Positions 1 to 9,467 of a stretch of 15,922 nt of DNA are shown here, one piece after another. Position numbers and translations under genes: made by a program. The DNA is taken from NCBI GenBank assembly GCA_015679605.1, contig JAAAVE010000056.1, positions 1 through 15,922 on the forward strand, written 5' to 3'. This DNA comes from Podila epigama. Its lineage: Eukaryota > Mortierellomycota > Mortierellomycetes > Mortierellales > Mortierellaceae. Under the pieces are notes generated by a model, which saw nothing but the letters and a program-made list of their open reading frames with translations, did not search any database and was not told where the DNA came from. Every line of letters begins with the position of its first letter. The stretch's first letter is position 1.

Positions 1-1915
1 GCGCCTGCACGTCATGACCCTCGCCAGACAGCTTCGACCACATACTCGCCTGGAATCTCGTGGCAAATGTGGTCTTCTACCTCATCCTCTACTGGTTTAG
101 ACGATCGCAAAGGCCCTATTGGATCAGGTAGTCATCGCACAGCAACATCTGGTACGTTTTTTTCTTCAATTTCCTTTCTTTATCCCTTTGTGAAACCAAT
201 CCATGTCCATCGACAATACAACAGTAAAAAAAAAACACACAAACACAACTCACACACACCTTCATGTCTGTCTGATACACAACAGGAGATGACCGATCAG
301 TGCCAACCAGCAACCCAACTTCAACTCTCTACCCACGCACAGCTAAAGTCGCCCGATCTGCCAAGGAGCGAGATCCACTCACCCTTGGTCTCAAGACATG
401 GCCTCGACAGTGCGCGAAACGTCGCTTCCATGCCCAGCTCACCCTTGTTCACCGCTCACTCTACCGACCATTTGAACCATATCTGGGCACCGACTGTCTC
501 TTCACCAGCTAGCGACTTTCCTCGGTCTCCTTCGCCTCTTTTCATGCAGCACACTCTCCCAACCTCCAGTCAACCTCAGTCGCACCACCTCTTGGGCCAA
601 ACTTTGTCTCCAGCTGTAGCCCATCGCTCTCTCCTTTCACAGTCGTCCAACCTCCGCCACGAGATATCCGACACTCAGGACTTGGACGACCAGCTGCGAC
701 ACCAGCAGCTGGATGGTGCCGATGACATGGATGACCGATCATCACAGCTAAAATCAGTGCTAAATGCTGCTCTGGACGGCGGGGATGACGAGCGCGTTCC
801 ATCCATCGTCAACGCACGCTCACCCCTCTTCCAGTCAAAGTTTGCCCCACCCCAGCGTTCCTCTTCAACACCACCGATCCACGGCCGCAACTTTTCCCGT
901 AACCCTCCCCCGGGCCTATCCATGGATCGTCCACCTGGCTTGGACTCGGGTGTATCCGATTTGGATTTTGGACTTCAAAACTTGAACTTCCGTGACGTAA
1001 GTGACCAAAGGGTTACATTGGTTGAATGTATTGTATGTCATGCTATGTTTTTGGTTCTTTTGTATTTCTCTTTCTTAACACTGCCTTGTGTGGGTGGGTT
1101 GTTTTGTTCTTGCTTATAATAAAATTAGGATGATGATTTGGCTGCAGAGCAGGCAAAGTTGCAACGACAACAATATGAATTGACCCAGCAGCAACTCAAG
1201 CTACAGCAACTCCAATTGCTCCAGCAGCAGCAACGACAACTGCAGCAGCGGCAACAACCCTTTCACGGATCCAACACCCCCCTGACAGCGTACTCACCCT
1301 ATTTCGACAGCCAGACGATGCTCAAAGACCCAAGACAGATCAATCCTCAGTTTGGCTTTGACTACCAGATGGGTCATCCAGGGTTTTTGCCAAAGAAGGA
1401 CCCTTATGATCCTTCTCAAAAGAGTATGCAGCTCACTTTGTATATTCTAGTAGTCACACCATCATCTTATCCACAACATCATCACCGTAGCAATATTGCT
1501 GCTGTATTTTATCAAGGTATACATCACTAACGTTCGTTCTTTTCTACGCTGGTTGCATTGTGTTTTGACTACACAATAGGTATCCGCTCGATGTTTGAAG
1601 GCCATGACGAGTCGTCTCTTGGAATGAGAGCAAACGACTTGGCCTTCGATCCTCAACGTATGCGCAATCCAGCCTTGCTCCAACTACAACAACAGGGTGG
1701 CTATTCTTCACTTTTGTCCTCTGACACAACTGGATTGGATTTCGGCAGCACCAGCAGTCCCATGGGATCAGGTCTCAACTCGCCTCATTTGAACACGCTG
1801 GATTCTCGCATGTCTGCAGCCAATGCAGCAGGAGAGCAAAAGCTTCGGCTTCAGTCTCACCAGATCCTTTTGCAGCAGCAGCAACTCATGCTCTTGCATC
1901 AACAGCAACACCAGC

Positions 1916-1946
<31 letters not shown>

Positions 1947-3984
1947 GCAGCATCAGCAACAACAACAACAACAACAACAACAACAGCAGCATCAGCATCA
2001 TCAACAACAGCCACAGCAGCCACAGCAACAACAGCAAATACAACAACCCCAACCTCAACAACAGCAGCAGCAGCCTGCACAACAACCGCTTCAACAAGTC
2101 GCACAGTCTCCTGCTCAACCCCAGCCTTCGCATGGCTCCAAGCACCATCATCATCATAACCAATCCAAGCAGCATGGTCGTTCAAAACAGCCCCAGGGTT
2201 CATCACAGGGCCATGGCAAGCACGGTTCAAAAGCACATCATGATAAGGGTCACCACGATAACGATCATGGCCATTCTCTGAATGGCTCTCAAAAGAATCA
2301 TCATGGAGATGACGATACAAAGGACACTGACGATACACACTCGACCGATGCACACAGTTCTCGCAGTGCCTTGTTGGAAGACTTTAGGAACAACAAGAGT
2401 AACAAGAAATACGAATTGAAGGTTTGTCATCTTTTTCTTCCTCGTTTCTTTCTCTAGTTTGTAGCTCTGTCGCTTCGTATGCGTTCTATGTCCTCGTTTG
2501 CTAAAGTCACGTTACTCATTCGTACCCTGTCCTCTTCCCTTACAATGACATCCTTCCCGACATCATTACCTGACATCCTACCTGATATCGTACCGTACAC
2601 CCTACCGTACCTGACCTGACCTGACCTGATATCTCAACTGATATTAGGATATTGCCGGAAGTGTGGTAGAGTTTAGTGGTGACCAGCATGGGTCTCGCTT
2701 TATTCAGCAAAAGCTAGAGACGGCAACTGAGGAGGAAAAGACGATGGTGTTTAAGGAGATCATGCCTCATGCGCTGCAATTGATGACGGATGTGTTTGGC
2801 AACTATGTGATTCAAAAGTTTTTCGAGCATGGTCGCCAGGACCACAAGACGTTGCTGGCGAATCAGATGGAGGGCCATGTGCTGTCGTTGGCTCTACAGA
2901 TGTATGGTTGCCGCGTTGTGCAAAAGGGACTTGAACATGTGTTGACGGATCAACAGGCTGTCCTTGTCAAGGAGTTGGATGGCCATGTTCTCAAGTGTGT
3001 CAAGGATCAAAATGGCAACCATGTTATCCAAAAGGCGATTGAGTGCGTTCCAATGGAGCATATTCAATTCATTATCAACGCTTTTACAGGGCAAGTCTAT
3101 TCTCTTGCGACCCATCCATATGGTTGTCGTGTCATTCAGCGCATGTTTGAACATTGCGCTGATACCAAGACGGTATGTACCTATTTTGGTTTATCTCTAT
3201 CACATGTATTGCTGTTTCAAACAACACGACACATTGGACGGCAATTGCAGTCAAAAAGGTCTTTTCCCTCCATATCTAACCTATTCATGTCTATCTCTAC
3301 TCTTGTTCCCCACCGGCACGATTGCATATTGGTTTCACAAACATATAGCCACTCATGGAGGAACTTCATCGTTATATTCCTAATCTGGTCCAGGACCAGT
3401 ACGGCAATTACGTGATTCAGCATATCCTGGAACGAGGCACACCAGCTGAAAAGTCATTGGTAGTCTCCAAGATCTTTGGCCAAGTGTTGACGCTGAGCAA
3501 GCACAAGTTTGCATCGAACGTGGTGGAAAAGTGTGTTGCCTATGGATCCAAGTCGGACCGACAGAAGCTGATTGAGGAAGTGATCACGACCAAGCCGGAT
3601 GGCACCTCGCCATTGGTCCTGATGATGAAGGACCAATTTGCCAACTATGTCGTTCAAAAGATGTTGGATGTGGTGGATGGCGAGCAACGCGATGTGCTTG
3701 TGGCCAAGATCAAGCCACACCTAGGCTCACTTAAGAAGTACACCTACGGCAAGCACCTTATCTCCAGTAAGTGGGCATTTGATGATTATTATTATTGCTA
3801 TGTTGTTGTTGTTGTTGTTGTCGTTGTCTGCTTGGTGTCATTCTTTACTGACATTCCATCGTTCTAACTAATCACGCTCTTACAAACAAACAAACAAAAA
3901 ACAAAAACAGAGGTCGAAAGGTTAATGGCGCTTCAAGAGTCGTCGACGGTGGAGAACAGTGCCAATGCTTCAACAGAGGCATAA
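1..3984 (+). CDS. Pumilio/PUF-family RNA-binding protein (5' partial)
   Basis: Sequence-specific mRNA-binding protein expected to act in the cytoplasm on 3' UTRs, repressing or destabilising targets. Proposed exons: 1-151, 311-996, 1129-1423, 1580-2421, 2648-3172, 3349-3766, 3911-3984, ending in TAA. Phases agree at every junction and give at least 996 residues. The frame is open to the left edge with no ATG before 67, so the gene starts outside the window. The N-terminal half is Ser/Pro-rich, then Q-rich (bases 1873-2120) and His-rich (about 2130-2330). From 2648 on there are eight PUF repeats whose RNA-contact motifs read [49 protein letters not shown] and FANYVVQ, closing with KKYTYGKH. 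This is the same residue set as human PUM1 and yeast Puf3, so binding to UGUANAUA is expected. The junction of exons 1 and 2 is uncertain: acceptor 285 is stronger by eye but shifts the frame. The PUF identity is very secure; orthology to a particular Puf paralogue is not. Confidence 0.95.
152..310 (+). other. First intron of the PUF gene, acceptor uncertain
   Basis: A clear GTACGT donor starts at 152. The acceptor is either the AG ending at 285 (ACACAACAG) or the AG ending at 310 (CCAACCAG). Only the second keeps the frame that codes from about 340 onward. The interval has no stop in that frame, so an unspliced transcript would also stay open. Confidence 0.45.
997..1128 (+). other. Intron in the PUF gene
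   Basis: Donor GTAAGT at 997 and acceptor TTAG ending at 1128. Phase 0 on both sides joins an Asp-ending exon to an Asp-Asp-Asp start. 132 bases. Confidence 0.85.
1424..1579 (+). other. Intron in the PUF gene
   Basis: Donor GTATGC at 1424, a CTAAC branch-point-like site near 1527, and acceptor AATAG ending at 1579. Phase 1 on both sides, joining at a Ser codon. 156 bases. Confidence 0.8.
1873..2120 (+). repeat. CAA/CAG repeat encoding a polyglutamine tract
   Basis: Near-continuous CAA and CAG codons inside exon 4 of the PUF gene encode a Q-rich tract interrupted by single His codons. A block of nine or more CAA codons followed by CAG CAG CAT CAG occurs twice in a row (about 1915-1999), which suggests local duplication. 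It is translated sequence, so it is also a low-complexity, prion-like protein segment. Confidence 0.9.
2422..2647 (+). other. Intron in the PUF gene with tandem CTGAC repeats
   Basis: Donor GTTTGT at 2422 and acceptor ATTAG ending at 2647, phase 0. It lies exactly at the entry to the PUF domain. Its 3' end carries an ACCTG tandem run (2609-2630) that creates three CTGAC branch-point-like motifs. Confidence 0.8.
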
Positions 3985-4596
3985 CACTTTGTAAATTTGT
4001 ATTTTCCATGTCTTTATTTCCCTCCCCCACCCTACTCACCTTCCCCTTACCACGTATACACGCTAATTAGAATATCATCTCTTTTCTTCTTTACCTGGTT
4101 TGGTTTGCTTGGTGTATTTTGTTTGCTTTGTTGCTCTGTTCTGCACTTGCTTCTGTTGACGTCCTTTGCACCAGATGGAGCTAGAAGGATAACCACAGAA
4201 ACGCGTTATTATTGCCACGGCGGATGCTTTCCTTTTTGAGATGATATCGATTCTTCTGGGTACACAAACGGCACACAGATCAATCACTGCCACGTTGTGA
4301 TCAACACAACTCATTGATTGGCTGTCCATTGGATCGTGGGTTGGTTTCTTGTGTGCTGGAGAAAAAGGATTGGAGCTTTATTTCCATGACATACAAATAG
4401 TCTTATTTCCATATCACCATTGCATACATCTTACCATTGCACACCATTGCACTCATCACACTTCTCTTCACATCGTCACATCACATCATCATCTCTTCAA
4501 TCTCATTCTCACACTCTCATCGTCGCACACCTTCCCTAGCACACATACCCGCCTTTTCCGCTTTTTCTTCGTCTGCCCTTCATCGCCCACTCTCCC
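3985..4596. other. Intergenic: PUF 3' UTR and apyrase promoter/leader
   Basis: I see no gene here. The left part is T-rich 3' UTR. The right part (about 4400-4590) is a C/T/A-rich stretch full of CATCAC/CACAC words, typical of a fungal core promoter or leader. A tiny upstream ORF of four codons (ATG at 4386, stop by 4400) may lie in the leader if transcription starts that far upstream. No convincing TATA box is visible. Confidence 0.5.
3990..3997 (+). promoter_or_regulatory. PUF-type element TGTAAATT in the PUF gene's own 3' UTR
   Basis: TGTAAATT matches seven of eight positions of UGUANAUA, the site predicted from this gene's own PUF repeats, and starts five bases after its stop codon. Negative autoregulation is an inference only. 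Confidence 0.3.
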
Positions 4597-7500
4597 ATGG
4601 ACCATCCTCATAGAGAGGAGTGGCTCAGACATCGGCAATTTGGGATCGTCATTGATGCTGGCTCTTCTGGTTCTCGCATTCACATCTACTCTTGGATCAA
4701 CAAGGACTATCTCATCCAGACCACACCTCAGCGTGACCACCTTGGCGTCCTACCCACCATCGAGCCTGGTGTTGAATCAGGCACCCCTGACGCACAGGAA
4801 TGGACAAAGAAAACCGAGCCAGGTACACAATGTTGCTTGCATGCAATCGTTTACATTGTCTAAAGTTTTTGTCACTCACTCGTAACACATACACACTCAT
4901 CACTCACTCATATACATTTAATGTCCTCATGAACACACTCATTCCCATGACACAGGCATTGCTGACTTCAAAGACAGACCTGAGGACGTGGGAGAACATC
5001 TGGAAGCGCTCTTGGACCACGCGCTCAAAATCATTCCTGAATCCGAAATATCGTCTACCCCCATCTACCTCTTGGCGACTGCAGGACTTCGTCTTGTACA
5101 GGATGAAATCCGTGAGCAGATCTTAGCAAACTCTTGCTCCTATATTAAAGAAAACTACAAGTTCAAGATCGGTCAGTGCAAGGACCACATCAAGAACATC
5201 TCTGGTCAAGAGGAAGGTATCTTTGGATGGGTCGCCATCAACTACCTGATGGGCGGATTTGACAACGGTGGCGTCAAGATGATTAAACCCTTGCCCAACT
5301 CTGGTCAGCATGAGATTTCCGAGTCCTTGCCAGAGTTTTCGCCAGAGCATCAGGATGATGGTGTTGAATCAGGTAACAACAACACGAATGACAGCGACTA
5401 CGACGCGGATCCATCTGCACATCGTCACACGCTCGGATTCCTCGACATGGGCGGTGCAAGCACTCAGATCGCGTTCGAGCCTTCACCCAAAGCCTCTGCA
5501 GATCACTCGGACGATCTTACAACTGTCAGCCTCAAAACGCTTGCCAACGAGACGCTACAGTACAATGTCTTTGTCACAACCTTCCTCGGCTATGGCTCCA
5601 ATCAGGCCCGTCGTCGCTACGTCAAGGATTTTTTGCTCGCCAACAACAAGGATCTTTTGGAATCAGAGAAGCCTGGTGTCCAGATCCAAATCGAGGACCC
5701 TTGTCTGCCCAAAAACCTCAAACTGAGCGAAACCCATACCGTACCACACGTGCCTCTGACCGGATCTGGTTCGTTCGCACAGTGTTTAAAGAGCGTAGAA
5801 AAGCTACTGAACAAGGATGTTGAATGTAAAGACGAGCCATGTCTCTTCAACGGTGTCCATACCCCGCCCATCGACTTTAATATCAACACGTTCATTGGTG
5901 TCTCCGAGTATTGGTATTCGTCGCACGACATCCTTGGCCTTGGAGGCGCCTACGACTACGCAGAGTTTGAACGCAAGTCGGCTGAATTCTGTAATTCTGA
6001 ATGGGATGACATCAAGGATAGACCACAGTATCAAGGTCAGTTACAGGAACGACTTGAGATGCAATGCTTCAAGTCAGCATGGCTGTCCAATGTCTTGCAT
6101 GGTGGATTTGGGCTTCCCCGGTATGGCGAAAAGGGATCCGCCGGCTCAAATGAGCAATCCAGTGAGGTTCTTGAAAAGGCTGGTGAGTCCATCAAGAACA
6201 AGAACTGGCGTCCTGCGTTCCAAAGCATTAATGCTATCAAAGACATTCAAGTGACTTGGACCCTGGGAGCAATGCTTTTGATCACGAGCGGGTCCATGGC
6301 TCCCGCTGCCATTTCCGAAGGCAGTACACATTCATCCCACCATGCCGGCCCTCCTCCAAATCTGGCACCCCCACACGAGGGTACGTACACTGAGCGCATG
6401 TTCGAAAACTACAACCATGTGATGCTCATGGCCATTGCCCTGGTGTTTGGCCTGTTTATTTATTTTGGCTATCGATCGCGGCACTTCAAGACAGTCCCCT
6501 TTGTCCGACGCTGGTCGCCCAGTGGCCCAGGGAGCAGCCCTGGAGCTTCCGGCTTCTTTGGACGTTTCCGCTGCGCTGGAGGTTCTTCCGGACCAGACTA
6601 TAATTCTTTGGAGTCTGGCACAGGTGTTTCAATAGGCTCGTACGGCCGTAGCTTTAACCCAAAGGCGAGCCTCAAGGAACTTTATCTCTCGGCTGTTCAT
6701 CATACTCGCTCAGTATGGTGGTCGATCTCCAGTAGGATCTGGCCCGAGCCCAACAATTTCCAGACTGGCAACGGTGGTGGAACTGAGGAGATGATTGAGG
6801 CGATTACTATCAATGGCTTTGACGGTAACTCAGCCACTATGGCCATGTCTGCTGTTGGTGGCCATCATGGCGGCACCCCAGCAGGATCATTTGGATCTTC
6901 AGGATTGAGTTCCATCCCAGAGAGCGGAGGAATGATGGGTACCCCAGGCTTTGATGGCGGCTACAGTAGTAGACACCATTCCCATTCCCAATCCCATTCT
7001 CACTCGCATTCCAAACCGCCAAAGACCTCACCAAAGTTCTTCCGGATCAACAAGAAGAGGTTTTCAGGTGATTCTCAATCGTTGTTCAAGGATGGCCGTG
7101 GGTTTCCTACGGATGGATGTGTTGTCAATACGGCCCTTCTTCCAAAGGCACCGACCAGTGCCGTCGAATTGACTGCACGAAGTGGATCCGGAACCAATTT
7201 AAGCGGGTTATGGGCGGGTAACGGCAGCAGCAACGTTGGACCTGGTGCTGGCAATTCGGCCAGTGCCACGCCCACATTGTCAAACCTCAACTCGGCAGAC
7301 CCTTCTGGACCGGCATGGAAACAGGGCTGGATCCCTGAGGAAGATATGGACGATGCACCCATGCCCTCGCTCCTGACCACTTCGCGAAGTTACAACTCCT
7401 CGGCTGGTCACAGTCCGATGTTGACGCCTCTTAGTAGATATAAGCAACAGCAGCAAGAGGGTTCAACCTCTGCACCGTCGTCCACAGTCAATCTGGGTCT

Positions 7501-8188
7501 TGGCGGGTCTGTACATCCTCATTCGGGCACAATGGCAACAGGATTCGGATCTGGGTTCGCGACTTCTGCAGACGAACGTGAGGAGTGGAGCGGCGAGGGT
7601 GATGGCGATGACGAAGGCGATGGCTTCCCAAGTCATAAGCAACAACAGCAACAACAGCAACATCAGCAACATCAGTACCAACAGGTCCAGATAAATGTCC
7701 AGCAATACTCTCACGCGCCAGTGCGGTCCGCTAGTGCTGTGCCCTTTGCCACCAATTCGCATCGCGTCCATGGATCGATGTCATCCTCATCTGCGTCCCG
7801 GTACAAACAACGGGCCACTGGCCTTTTGTCTGGGATCAACTTTGAAAATGGCGGCGGAGCCATGACAGCGATGGACGGCAATGAATCCGCAAGTGAAGGG
7901 GGTGGTGGTGGGTATCAGAGTGGAGGGTCGTCAGGAACGGGTGGTGGACGACATCATCGACCCAGTATCCAGACGACGGGACTCTTACCCCCACCTCCAC
8001 CTGGAGGTCTCTCCTCGACACGCAGTGCCAGTCCCAACATTATATTCCAGCAGCAGCAACACAGTTCGAGCACGAGTAGCTTGGTCCTTGGCCGACACAA
8101 TGTATCCGAGGCTGATCAACAGATTGTGAGTCGTGGCAGCTCGGAGAACATGCGGCGTGGTAGTAGCGGCACTATCATGTCACCCTAA
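4597..8188 (+). CDS. YND1: Ynd1-type apyrase (GDA1/CD39 nucleoside diphosphatase) with long cytoplasmic tail
   Basis: Hydrolyses nucleoside di- and triphosphates in the Golgi or endomembrane lumen, removing the nucleotide product of glycosylation. Exons 4597-4822 and 4956-8188 are joined in phase 1 (donor GTACAC, acceptor CACAG), giving 1152 residues. The start is the first ATG of the open frame, followed after 16 codons by the first apyrase motif. Apyrase conserved regions, in order: IVIDAGSSGSR (about 17-27), LLATAGLRL (about 114-122), QEEGIFGW with the catalytic-base Glu (about 160-167), LDMGGASTQIAF (about 238-249) and VTWTLGAML (508-516). One hydrophobic span (564-581) is followed by basic residues. 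As in yeast Ynd1 there is no N-terminal signal peptide and the tail follows the only span, but here the tail is about 570 residues instead of about 110. It is low-complexity, with His/Ser, Gln, Gly and Ser-rich stretches. In yeast the Ynd1 tail binds the V-ATPase subunit Vma13; whether that holds here is unknown. The family call is secure; strict orthology is less so. Confidence 0.93.
4823..4955 (+). other. Intron in the apyrase gene
   Basis: Donor GTACAC and acceptor GACACAG, 133 bases. It joins the exon carrying the first apyrase motif to the rest of the catalytic domain at a Gly codon. The frame downstream has no ATG until well inside the domain, which supports splicing. Confidence 0.85.
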
Positions 8189-8208
8189 GTTATATCTTTT
8201 TCTCCCTT

Positions 8209-8216
8209 TGTATATC
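8209..8216 (+). promoter_or_regulatory. PUF-type element TGTATATC in the apyrase 3' UTR
   Basis: TGTATATC has the UGUANAU core and lies 20 bases beyond the apyrase stop codon. It differs from UGUANAUA only at the last base. Function is inferred from the motif alone. Confidence 0.25.
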
Positions 8217-8314
8217 CATGTAGACACCTTTTCTTTTTTTTTTTTCTTATTACCATCATTAATCCCATCCGAACCTCTTCCATCATCACATCCGTCCACC
8301 AGTTACAGTTATCC

Positions 8315-8416
8315 TTTATTTTTTTTTTTTTTTTACTTTTTTTTTTTCAAAAATTAAATTTTTTTTTTTTTTTTTACTTTTTTTTTCTCAAGAATTAAAT
8401 TTTATTTTTTCTCGAG
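8315..8416. repeat. T-rich tandem duplication
   Basis: After a long T run, a unit of about 41 bases (AC, long T run, CAAAAATTAAAT, long T run) at 8335-8375 is repeated imperfectly at 8376-8416 (CAAGAATTAAAT version). It lies in the gene-free stretch 8189-8550, probably the apyrase 3' UTR or terminator region. The remainder of that stretch (8460-8550) is the pyrimidine-rich promoter/leader of the Rieske gene, and nothing else is evident in it. Confidence 0.75.
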
Positions 8417-8550
8417 ATTATCTGTAGTGTCGATCAGTCATAATAATATCGCGCAAGTTTTTTTTAATTGGACATACTTTCCTTTTTCTCTTCTTCTTTT
8501 TCTTCCTCACTCATTCCTTCTCCTTGGACTCTGCATTCATCTCAATCTCC

Positions 8551-9467
8551 ATGACAACGAATGTGACAGAAGCTCCCATTGTGCCTGGCTATGTACTTGC
8601 AGGAAAGAGGTCCGACTTTGTACCAACGCCTATCGTCAACGAGGATAAAGATTCAACAAAAGCGAGTCACGACAACAATGCCTCGGACTCGCACTTGACC
8701 TTGTGTCCTTCATCTCCGAAAACGATAGACAACAAAAACGATGGCAATAATGATAGTAATAACAATAATAGCCAGCCAAGCAGTAGTCATACTCTTTGTG
8801 AGATCAAGGGAGAGGGCAAGGATGCGCATTTGATCAAAGTGATTGAGATCCCACAGCCTGCAGGAAGGTACCCACCCACTAGACGTGTTGCAGTCAGCTT
8901 CTTTCATGGCAAATGGTACGCCTTTTTGAATGTAAGGGGTATTTTTTTTCTCTTTTCCTGTCACTGTTGTGCTTTCTTTTAAATCGTATCTTGTGATTGG
9001 TATACATGAGGAATGTTGTTGACATCTTGTAATCTCTTCGACCAACGGCCGAAATAATATATAAAATAGATATGCCCACATCAGGGATCAGCATTATCAA
9101 GAGGTGCCATGACCGATATCGAGGATATGGGGATAGTCTGGGGAGCAGGCATCACTTGTACTCTTCATGGATGGTAAGATAACCTGAACAAGAGAAGAAG
9201 ATGACTAAACAAACTTGAAATGGCCGCTTTTTAACTGAGACGTTTCATTTTCATTTGCTTTTCCCTCCAACGCACGAAAACAAAAAACAAACAAACAAAC
9301 ATGGTAGGACATTTGATGCTCTGTCAGGTCAATCAGACTCGACACGGTTTGTGGTCGACACGTTTGATGTCAAGGAACAGGATGGATTCGTCTTTGTCAG
9401 TGAAAAACCACGCAATTCTCACGTTGCAGGACCAAGACGCGATTTCGGAGGTCGAGAACTGAACTGA
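8551..9467 (+). CDS. Small Rieske [2Fe-2S] domain protein
   Basis: Probable soluble electron-transfer protein or ferredoxin-like component. Exons 8551-8931, 9070-9173 and 9308-9467 are joined in phases 0 and 2, giving 214 residues. The start is the first ATG of the open frame. Residues 1-90 are polar and low-complexity (N/S/D-rich). Residues 94-200 form the Rieske domain: a strand-rich lead-in ending VAVSFFHGKWYAFLN, then ICPHQGSALSRG, TDIEDMG, TCTLHGWTFDALSG and FVFVSEKPR. The ligand motifs are C129-x-H131 and C157-x-x-H160, the two boxes that bind a Rieske cluster through two Cys and two His. No membrane span, oxygenase catalytic domain or clear mitochondrial targeting signal is seen, so it is not the bc1 complex Rieske subunit. 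It resembles stand-alone fungal and animal Rieske proteins of poorly known role. The physiological partner cannot be inferred from the neighbours. Confidence 0.88.
8932..9069 (+). other. Intron 1 of the Rieske gene
   Basis: Donor GTAAGG and acceptor AAATAG, phase 0. It sits immediately before the codons for I-C-P-H. Splicing is required, because the unspliced frame stops at 8979-8981. Confidence 0.85.
9174..9307 (+). other. Intron 2 of the Rieske gene
   Basis: Donor GTAAGA and acceptor TGGTAG, phase 2. It splits the Trp codon directly after the C-T-L-H-G box and contains an ACTAAAC branch-point-like word. Confidence 0.85.

Noticed and set aside
18-131. Frame 3 at the left edge encodes a hydrophobic, membrane-helix-like stretch ([16 protein letters not shown]).
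   Set aside because: It is bounded by stops at 15-17 and 129-131 and has no ATG. The frame-1 reading is open and runs into the PUF gene.
300-512. ORF of 70 codons in frame 3 that follows naturally from the strong acceptor at 285.
   Set aside because: It stops at 512, whereas frame 1 continues with consistent Ser/Pro-rich coding to the next good donor. Kept only as an alternative splice possibility.
1768-2353. Long minus-strand ORFs rich in Leu or in Ala/Val.
   Set aside because: They are antisense shadows of the CAA/CAG repeat and have no start context or introns of their own.
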